Assembly (NCBI GenBank): GCA_003445125.1
Contig: DLVP01000093.1
Coordinates: forward strand, 261 to 6,295
Direction of reading: 5' to 3'
Origin: Oscillospiraceae bacterium
GTDB lineage: Bacteria > Bacillota > Clostridia > Oscillospirales > Ruminococcaceae
Length of the DNA stretch: 6,035 nucleotides
Made by a program: the position numbers and the translations under genes
Notes under the pieces: model-generated
Told to the model about the DNA's origin: nothing
Databases searched by the model: none
What the model saw: the letters and a program-made list of their open reading frames with translations, nothing else
Shown here: positions 1 to 5,013 of the stretch, piece by piece
Layout of the letters: every line of letters starts with the position of its first letter
Numbering within the stretch: the first letter of the stretch is position 1

Positions 1-737
1 GTGGTGGTGGTCCAGATCACAAAGTACGTCTTGGACACATCGGCACCCATTTTTTTAAGCACGCCGTGCACATCGTTCTTGACTGCGAATTTGACATAGA
101 TGGAATAGCACGGATCCTCCGCGTATTCAATCTCCGCTTCCGCCAGCGCCGTGCCGCAGTGCGGGCACCAGTAAACGGGCTTCAGTCCTTTATAGATATA
201 GCCTTTTTTCGCCATCTCACCGAAAACTTCGATCTGGCGGGCTTCAAATTCGGGTTTAAGCGTCAGATAAGGATTGTCAAAATCGCCCCAGACGCCGAGA
301 CGTTTGAACTGGGTTCGCTGATTGTCCACATAGGACAGGGCAAACTCGCGGCAGATTTTGCGCAGCTCCACCGGGGACATGGAGGTTTTTCCGTTTCCGA
401 TGCCGGCTTTTTTCATTGCCTTCAATTCGATCGGAAGACCGTGGGTGTCCCAGCCGGGTACATAGTTGGACTGGTATCCGGACATATTCTTATATTTGAC
501 GATAATGTCTTTCAGCACCTTGTTGAGCGCGGTGCCGAGGTGAATGTCGCCGTTGGCATAGGGAGGACCGTCATGCAGTATATAGGTCGGTTTTCCCTCG
601 TTTTTGCGGATCAATTCTTTGTAAAGATGCTCCGTTTCCCATTTTTCGAGCATGGCAGGCTCTTTTTGCGGAAGACCTGCACGCATCGGAAAGTCGGTGG
701 TCGGAAGATTCAGAGTCTGATTGTAATCCTGCGCCAT
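1..737 (-). CDS. ileS: Isoleucine--tRNA ligase (IleRS), N-terminal 245 codons; 3' part outside window
   Basis: Cytoplasmic class I aminoacyl-tRNA synthetase that activates isoleucine with ATP and charges tRNA-Ile. The visible part is the N-terminal extension and first half of the Rossmann catalytic domain, about a quarter of a usual 900-1050 residue enzyme. The N-terminus ([17 protein letters not shown], residues 11-27) is typical of the bacterial type 1 enzyme. The ATP-binding region [18 protein letters not shown] spans residues 56-73; the HIGH signature reads HLGT (66-69), with Thr replacing the second His. [11 protein letters not shown] (94-104) follows. [20 protein letters not shown] (186-205) is the conserved lead-in to the editing domain and carries a CxxC pair. 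The window ends inside the WTTTPWT motif of the CP1 editing domain. The ATG at 737 has AAGGAG 11 nt upstream. It lies 22 nt after divIVA, too close for its own T-box leader, so it is probably cotranscribed. Identity is certain by family; the effect of HLGT is unknown. Confidence 0.97.
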   Translation of the reverse strand, partial: MAQDYNQTLNLPTTDFPMRAGLPQKEPAMLEKWETEHLYKELIRKNEGKPTYILHDGPPYANGDIHLGTALNKVLKDIIVKYKNMSGYQSNYVPGWDTHGLPIELKAMKKAGIGNGKTSMSPVELRKICREFALSYVDNQRTQFKRLGVWGDFDNPYLTLKPEFEARQIEVFGEMAKKGYIYKGLKPVYWCPHCGTALAEAEIEYAEDPCYSIYVKFAVKNDVHGVLKKMGADVSKTYFVIWTTT

Positions 738-759
738 GGTATGATGATCTCCTTAAAAG

Positions 760-1461
760 TTATTTGCGAGAATATTTTCCGTTGCGCTTCACTTCATAGT
801 CCTCACCGAACTGAAGCGGACCGAATTTGGACTTAGGCGTTTCCGGTTCATCGGATTCGGGCATTGCTTTGGGGGTAAATCCCAAAGCATTGCTCTTTTC
901 CTCCGTCTCGGGTGCGTCTGCTTCCTCCACGACCTCTACAACGGTTTCCGTCACCGGTTCAGCCGCGGGTTCGGGTTGCTCTGCGGGCGTTTCCTGCGGC
1001 TTTTCCGCGGGCTCTTCATAGTCGGGAAGCGCGCTGATCAGTTCAATGTGCGTCTTATACAAAGACATCAGCCGTGTTTTGAAGCCGGACACCTCGCGCT
1101 GCATTTTCGTCAGTGCGATCTGCTCGCCTTCCAGCTTTTTCTGAGCGCTTTCCACGATTTTCTCCGCTTTGGCGGAAGCGTCTTTGATGATGACATCGGC
1201 TTTGTTCTTGGATTCCTTCAAAAGCGAATCGCCGAGACGCTGAGCGGTGAGGAGGGTGTCGCGCAGACTGTCTTCCTGCTCACGGTATTCCTGAACCTTT
1301 TCGGCAAGAATCTGAATTTTCTTTTGCAGCTGTTTGTTTTCCTCTACGACAGCAGAATATGCCTCGGAAACCTCAAAGAGAAACGTATCCACGGATTCGG
1401 GCTTATAGCCGAACGCCGCCTTTTCAAATTTTTTCTCGTTTATTTCATTCACGGAAAACAT
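760..1461 (-). CDS. divIVA: DivIVA-family cell division/polarity scaffold, 233 aa
   Basis: Coiled-coil protein that in Gram-positive bacteria binds negatively curved membrane at septa and poles and recruits division or pole-specific partners. The N-terminal DivIVA domain (residues 1-35) shows the family pattern KKFEKAAFGYKPESVDTFL at 10-28, with an exposed Phe17 near the tip loop where Bacillus subtilis has membrane-binding Phe-Arg. A long, heptad-like, Lys/Glu-rich coiled coil runs from about 30 to 138. Residues 148-189 form a Pro/Glu/Ala/Val-rich acidic segment, probably disordered. A basic tail closes the protein, including the KFGPLQFGEDYEV patch (212-224) that I recall from clostridial homologues. 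The length is longer than B. subtilis DivIVA (about 164 aa), mainly because of the acidic insert. The ATG has a strong SD (AAGGGGAGG) 8 nt upstream that overlaps the ylmH stop codon, so translation is likely coupled. Placement between ylmH and ileS is the standard Gram-positive arrangement. GpsB-like or SepIVA-like paralogues also share this fold, but the neighbourhood favours DivIVA. Confidence 0.93.
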   Translation of the reverse strand: MFSVNEINEKKFEKAAFGYKPESVDTFLFEVSEAYSAVVEENKQLQKKIQILAEKVQEYREQEDSLRDTLLTAQRLGDSLLKESKNKADVIIKDASAKAEKIVESAQKKLEGEQIALTKMQREVSGFKTRLMSLYKTHIELISALPDYEEPAEKPQETPAEQPEPAAEPVTETVVEVVEEADAPETEEKSNALGFTPKAMPESDEPETPKSKFGPLQFGEDYEVKRNGKYSRK

Positions 1462-1476
1462 AAACGAAACCTCCCC

Positions 1477-2241
1477 TTACAGATATTTTTTAACGGTAAT
1501 ACGCCATTTGCCTTTTTTGGTCAGATCGCCCACCTGATCCAGTAAAAACCGCCCGTATCCGCGCACGGACAGCAGATCTTTTTCATGAAGCAGCCGGGAA
1601 CCCTCCGTCGCCTCCATGTGATGAATACTGACATTTTTCGCACGGATGAGCGCAAGAGATTTTTCACGGCTGAGCCCTGTCAGAAAGGAAAGCACACAAT
1701 CCAACCGCAGGGAAGAAACCGTGCCGGAAAGATCTTCAAATTGTTGTTCAAAAGCAGAAAGGTCGCACGGACCCACGGAGATTTTCACGCCGACACGCCC
1801 GATTTTTCGGACATCGTTTACAATCATCCGTGCCACGTTTTCGGTGGTGAAAACTACGGCTTGTCCTTCGCGCACCAGAATGTCTCCGACCGTTTCGCGT
1901 TTGATTCCGAGCGCCATCAGACTGCCCAGAAAGTCCCGATGAGTGAGCACATCGCAGGTACGAAAGGAAAAGTGACAGCAGCGCACGGGAGAATCGGCAC
2001 GTTCCTCCTCGGAAAACCAGGAAGGGTACATACACAAAAACACCCGTCCGGCATCGGGATATCCGCCGTCAAAACGGTAGTCAAAAAAGCGGATTTCCCG
2101 CAGGGCTTCTTCTGCCAATGCCCGTTGATGCTCGTCAAGAAAGCCGATGAATTTTGCGGCAGCTTGCCTGTCGCAGTCCTCGGCAAAATCACAAAGGCGG
2201 GCAAGAAGAATTTCCTCCTGCCCGGTGAGATCCTGTCTCAA
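1477..2241 (-). CDS. ylmH: YlmH family S4-domain RNA-binding protein, 254 aa
   Basis: Homologue of B. subtilis YlmH (257 aa), an S4-domain protein that binds the ribosome. Recent work on the family implicates it in ribosome-associated quality control, acting on obstructed 50S subunits. Residues 1-90 form an N-terminal domain containing FLDEHQRALAEEAL (34-47). The family signature HRDFLGSLMALGIKRETVGDI lies at 101-121. An S4 RNA-binding fold occupies roughly 177-240, starting SSLRLDCVLSFLTGLSREK and ending near KDLLSVRGYGRF. A basic C-terminus (KKGKWRITVKKYL) follows. The start is a TTG sharing four bases (TTGA) with the sepF stop; GGGG lies 7 nt upstream and no in-frame ATG occurs before codon 71, so TTG is the best choice. 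Its stop overlaps the divIVA ribosome binding site. The family assignment is firm; the quality-control role is inferred from homologues. Confidence 0.92.
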   Translation of the reverse strand: MRQDLTGQEEILLARLCDFAEDCDRQAAAKFIGFLDEHQRALAEEALREIRFFDYRFDGGYPDAGRVFLCMYPSWFSEEERADSPVRCCHFSFRTCDVLTHRDFLGSLMALGIKRETVGDILVREGQAVVFTTENVARMIVNDVRKIGRVGVKISVGPCDLSAFEQQFEDLSGTVSSLRLDCVLSFLTGLSREKSLALIRAKNVSIHHMEATEGSRLLHEKDLLSVRGYGRFLLDQVGDLTKKGKWRITVKKYL

Positions 2242-2678
2242 AAATAAACCCCGTTGCTTTCCAGCTCGTCCATCAGTTCGCCCATCAAATCCACATTAAA
2301 CGGAGTGATCATGTAGGTGCTGTTGGCAACGCGCTTGATCTGTCCGTCGTTGGCATATGCCACACCGCTGAGAAAATCCAGCAGACGGCGGGACAATTCT
2401 TTGTTGGCGGCTTCCAGATTCAAAACTACCGTTTTTTTGGCGTTCAGATGATCGGCAATTGCGGTCGCTTCATCAAAGCGTTCCGGCTTGACCAGCACCA
2501 CCTGCAATTGTGTCGTAGCATTGATGTTAACCACTTTGTTATTTTTCTTGTTGGATTCTACGGGAATCGGTGCTTTTTCGGAGTCGGGGGATTTCGAGAG
2601 GATGTCAACGTTCTCCTCAATCTCATCCTCGTCGGAAGTGCCGAACAGCATTTTGCCCAAATTCTTAGGAAAGCTCAT
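2238..2678 (-). CDS. sepF: Cell division protein SepF, 146 aa
   Basis: SepF binds the C-terminal tail of FtsZ, polymerises into rings or arcs and tethers the Z-ring to the membrane. The length (146 aa) is close to B. subtilis SepF (about 152 aa). Residues 1-13 (MSFPKNLGKMLFG) can form the amphipathic membrane-targeting helix, followed by an acidic linker (DEDEIEENVD) and a charged flexible stretch to about 50. The SepF core occupies 55-146: QLQVVLVKPERFDEATAIAD, then KKTVVLNLEAANKELSRR, then LLDFLSGVAYANDGQIKRV and the closing TYMITPFNVDL, all in the expected order. ATG at 2678 is chosen because AAGGAG lies 9 nt upstream; the frame stays open to a TTG at 2708, but that would put the ribosome site inside the gene. 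It is the first gene after a strong promoter and overlaps ylmH by four bases. ylmG, which usually follows sepF, is missing here. Confidence 0.95.
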   Translation of the reverse strand: MSFPKNLGKMLFGTSDEDEIEENVDILSKSPDSEKAPIPVESNKKNNKVVNINATTQLQVVLVKPERFDEATAIADHLNAKKTVVLNLEAANKELSRRLLDFLSGVAYANDGQIKRVANSTYMITPFNVDLMGELMDELESNGVYF

Positions 2679-2687
2679 GGTATACAT

Positions 2688-2693
2688 CTCCTT
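2688..2693 (-). promoter_or_regulatory. Ribosome binding site of sepF (decides the start)
   Basis: AAGGAG on the minus strand, 9 nt before the ATG at 2678. This spacing supports the 146-residue form of SepF over a ten-residue longer form starting at TTG 2708, whose coding sequence would run through this site. Confidence 0.85.
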
Positions 2694-2750
2694 AATATTC
2701 ATTCTCAATCATGATGCAAAATTCAAAGGGGGTAAAAAATCCACAGATAT

Positions 2751-2779
2751 ATTATCTAATTTTTTTTGTCTAATGTCAA
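2751..2779 (-). promoter_or_regulatory. Strong SigA-type promoter for sepF-ylmH-divIVA-ileS
   Basis: Read on the minus strand, TTGACA (2779-2774) is a perfect -35 box, followed by a 17-nt spacer containing a run of eight A and then GATAAT (2756-2751), a 5/6 match to the -10 consensus. The expected transcription start is near 2744, giving a 5' leader of about 65 nt before the sepF ATG. It lies in the only intergenic gap larger than 25 nt in the window, between the HlyD-like gene and sepF. This is a visual consensus match; no start site has been mapped. Confidence 0.8.
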
Positions 2780-2811
2780 TAAAGAAAGCGCGATGTTTTG
2801 AAAAAAATCGC
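2778..2811 (-). terminator. Possible weak intrinsic terminator after the HlyD-like gene
   Basis: On the minus strand GCGAT ... ATCGC (2811-2790) can pair as a 5-bp stem, extended past one U/C mismatch by a few U-A pairs, and is followed by the U-rich tail GCTTTCTTTATT. It lies about 30 nt after the stop codon of the HlyD-like gene, and its tail runs into the -35 box of the sepF promoter. The stem is short and the U-tract is interrupted, so it may terminate only partly and let mutL-miaA transcripts read into sepF. Confidence 0.35.
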
Positions 2812-2842
2812 AAAAATTTTCATTTTCGGGCAAAAAAACGGA

Positions 2843-4060
2843 TCAAGAGACCGCTTTTTGGAGATTTTTTCCTTCCAGAATCACCTCGTCGTAGAATTGA
2901 AGGTACTCTTTGTCACTGTCGTTGTATTCTGTCAGATAAAATCCGTTGCCTTCGTAGATGATGTTGATTTTCTTAAAAGTAACCTGCTCACCGGAAAGCA
3001 CATAGACGCCCTGTTCGTTGTTTTCGTTGAAACGAACGGCTTTGGCGTTGAGACGCAGACCGGTCAGCGTGCGGAAATTCAGACGCACGGTGCAGGTACG
3101 CACGGCGGCGAGATTTTCCGACATGGAGGAGCATTTCAGAAAAACGATCATGGAATCGCTGTCCGGCTCGGTTTTGGTGTCAAACACCGTGGATTCAATC
3201 GTTTCGATCTGTGAAAAGGGAAAATCAATGTCAATCAGACGCCCGACATAAAAATCGGAAGCGGACGAAGCGGGAACTTCGACTGCCAGATACCAGTTCG
3301 GATCGGTGATAATTTTCCCGATGGAGTCGGTCAGCGTGGCGGTGGATTTTCCGCTGATGAGTGCCTGATAATCCGAAACCGTGTAGGAAGCATAGTTTTG
3401 TGTGGTCAGCAGGTTTTCGTACCCGTCGATGCGGCTGACAAAATACCCTGCCTTTTGTGTGTAGACTTTGTCCACGGGGTCGCCGTAGTGACTTTTCATC
3501 GTGGCAAGCTGTGCTTTGAGCGAGGCAAGATTTCCGCTGAGGTCCAAGCGGTTTTCGCCGACGGCAAGACGCTTGTTCAGCGGAAGCAGAAAGTCGTTGC
3601 GGTCGGAAAAAACCGAACCGACAAACTGGCTTTCGCAGGTGTCGGCGTAAGCGATCAGCTTGGTGAGAATCTGTCGGGAAACAATGTCGGCGTTGGTGAT
3701 GTAATCGGAATTGACCTGTGCCGACTGTTCAAGCATCTGAATTTCCGCCTGTAAAAGTGTGACGGAATGCTTGTCCGCGATGTCGTCGCGGCTTCGGTAA
3801 AGGTTGGCAACCAGGGTGTTTTTGGATACGCGGTCGCCGTCGTTGAAAAGGTAATCGGCGGCGTCGGAACGCTGCTGCGGAAGAATGTACTCGTCGCGGA
3901 TCACGATGCCGTTTGCACGCAGGGAGTCGGAAACCGAATATCGGAAAACAATTTCGGTGCGATAGGGGTTTTTGATGCGGACATAGCCTTGATACAGCAC
4001 ATAAAGCAAGACCACCAGCGACAAAAGCGCAATGGCAATCTTTTTAACGGCGTATTTCAA
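2843..4060 (-). CDS. HlyD-like single-pass membrane (membrane-fusion type) protein, 405 aa
   Basis: Resembles the HlyD/RND-related membrane fusion proteins annotated in Clostridia next to division genes; the function is unknown. Residues 1-6 are basic and about 8-23 form one hydrophobic membrane segment, so most of the protein should lie outside the cytoplasm. GIVIRDEYILPQQ, continuing to LFNDGDRVSKNTLVANLY (51-88), is the first half of a lipoyl/barrel-sandwich domain. Helical, coiled-coil-prone sequence follows, and the second half returns at QKAGYFVSRIDGYENLL. A beta-barrel-like region starts at NWYLAVEVP, and the C-terminus ends in a further beta-rich part (GVYVLSGEQVTFKKINIIYEG). The start is TTG with AAGGAG 8 nt upstream inside miaA; the TTGA overlap with the miaA stop implies coupled translation. 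No ABC or RND transporter or outer-membrane partner gene is nearby, which argues against a classical efflux adaptor. A structural or envelope role linked to division is inference from context. Confidence 0.82.
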   Translation of the reverse strand: MKYAVKKIAIALLSLVVLLYVLYQGYVRIKNPYRTEIVFRYSVSDSLRANGIVIRDEYILPQQRSDAADYLFNDGDRVSKNTLVANLYRSRDDIADKHSVTLLQAEIQMLEQSAQVNSDYITNADIVSRQILTKLIAYADTCESQFVGSVFSDRNDFLLPLNKRLAVGENRLDLSGNLASLKAQLATMKSHYGDPVDKVYTQKAGYFVSRIDGYENLLTTQNYASYTVSDYQALISGKSTATLTDSIGKIITDPNWYLAVEVPASSASDFYVGRLIDIDFPFSQIETIESTVFDTKTEPDSDSMIVFLKCSSMSENLAAVRTCTVRLNFRTLTGLRLNAKAVRFNENNEQGVYVLSGEQVTFKKINIIYEGNGFYLTEYNDSDKEYLQFYDEVILEGKNLQKAVS

Positions 4061-5013
4061 TCTCCCATCTCCTTACGGTTTTCTATTCTATCATAAGCCG
4101 TGCGCAGAATGCTGTCGAAAGAAGGGTGTTCGTCTGCGTAAATCCAAAAAATGCGGGCATCGCGGCGAAACCACGTCAACTGCCGTTTGGCATAGCGGCG
4201 GGATTGCCGTTTGAGATTTTCCACACATTCCTCCAAGGGCGCCTGACCGTAGAGATACGGCAGAAATTCCTTGAATCCGATGGCTTGCGACGCGGTGTCC
4301 GACAGCGGCAGGGTCAGCAGCCGGCGGTTTTCCTCCAGTAGTCCCTGTTCCATCATCAGATCGACGCGGCGGTCAATGCGGTCGTACAGCTTGGCGCGGT
4401 CGCGGAAGGTCAGCCCGATCAGACAGGGAAGATACGGCGATTCGCAGGCACGGGACAGCCGCTGTTTCTGACTCATGGTCTGTCCGGTGGTGCGGTAGAC
4501 TTCAATGGCGCGGATAATGCGCCCGACATTGTTCGGATGCAGGGATTTTGCGGTTTCGGGATCAAAGGCTTCCAGTTGTCGGAGCAGATACTCTCCGCCG
4601 TATTCGTCCGCCTCCCGCTGGAGACGTTCGCGCAGCGCACTGTCGCTTTTCTGATCCTCAAAAGTGATGTGATCGATCAGCGAGGAAAAATACAGTCCCG
4701 TGCCGCCGACCACCAGCACGCGTTTGCCGCGTGCGTGGATGTCACGGATGACTTCGTCGGCGCGTTTGCAGTAGTCGGCAACCGAAAACGGCTCGCTCAC
4801 ATCGAGAAAATCCATCAGATGATGAACTACGCCTTCGCGTTCTTCAAGGGAAGGCTTGGCGGTGCCGACGGACATCTGCCGATAAATCTGCATGGAATCG
4901 CAGGACACGATTTCCCCGTCAAGCGCCTGCGCCAGTTTCACGGACAGAGCGGTTTTTCCCGACGCGGTCGGACCGACAATGCCGATCACGGGGATTTTAC
5001 TGAATTCTGCCAA
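4057..5013 (-). CDS. miaA: tRNA dimethylallyltransferase MiaA, 318 aa
   Basis: Transfers the dimethylallyl group from DMAPP to N6 of A37 in tRNAs reading UNN codons, the first step to i6A/ms2i6A, in the cytoplasm. The P-loop GPTASGKT lies at residues 14-21, the catalytic-Asp motif SCDSMQIYR at 37-45 (Asp39), GTAKP at 50-54, and VVGGTGLY at 101-108. HPNNVGRIIRAIEVYRTTG and TASQAIGFKEFLPYL follow, and the tRNA-binding signature RRYAKRQLTWFRR lies near the C-terminus. Length and N-terminal alignment match family members of about 310-320 aa. The chosen start is TTG at 5013, giving MAEFSKIPVIGIVGPT; it overlaps the mutL end by 17 nt, with an SD-like AAAGGGAG 13 nt upstream, rather far. A GTG eight codons later lacks any SD. 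The open frame extends further upstream, but that part lies inside mutL and does not resemble MiaA. The mutL-miaA pairing is common in bacteria. Confidence 0.97.
   Translation of the reverse strand: MAEFSKIPVIGIVGPTASGKTALSVKLAQALDGEIVSCDSMQIYRQMSVGTAKPSLEEREGVVHHLMDFLDVSEPFSVADYCKRADEVIRDIHARGKRVLVVGGTGLYFSSLIDHITFEDQKSDSALRERLQREADEYGGEYLLRQLEAFDPETAKSLHPNNVGRIIRAIEVYRTTGQTMSQKQRLSRACESPYLPCLIGLTFRDRAKLYDRIDRRVDLMMEQGLLEENRRLLTLPLSDTASQAIGFKEFLPYLYGQAPLEECVENLKRQSRRYAKRQLTWFRRDARIFWIYADEHPSFDSILRTAYDRIENRKEMGD
4069..4074 (-). promoter_or_regulatory. Ribosome binding site of the HlyD-like gene (supports a TTG start)
   Basis: AAGGAG on the minus strand within the last codons of miaA, 8 nt upstream of TTG at 4060. 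It supports TTG as the genuine initiation codon and coupled translation across the miaA/HlyD-like overlap. Confidence 0.75.

Noticed and set aside
66..836. A 256-codon open frame on the plus strand opposite ileS
   Set aside because: It is antisense to a certain ileS coding region, has no recognisable family, and arises from codon bias of the real gene.
976..1545. Plus-strand open frame opposite divIVA
   Set aside because: It mirrors the coiled-coil codons of divIVA, lacks a supported ribosome site and shows no protein family features.
1585..2247. Plus-strand open frame of 220 codons opposite ylmH
   Set aside because: It is the complement of a well-supported S4-domain gene, with low-complexity, non-family sequence.
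2679..2708. Longer SepF starting at TTG 2708
   Set aside because: The extension would run through the AAGGAG that is ideally placed for ATG 2678.
2694..2744. Possible riboswitch or SD-sequestering hairpin in the sepF leader (CCCCCTT against AAGGAG; ATCATGAT palindrome)
   Set aside because: Pairing is only about four base pairs plus a mismatch, and the palindrome is 8 nt; too weak to call a regulatory structure.
2488..3214. Plus-strand open frames across the sepF/HlyD-like intergenic gap
   Set aside because: They lie antisense to sepF, its promoter and the HlyD-like gene; the translation of the gap is AT-rich and featureless.
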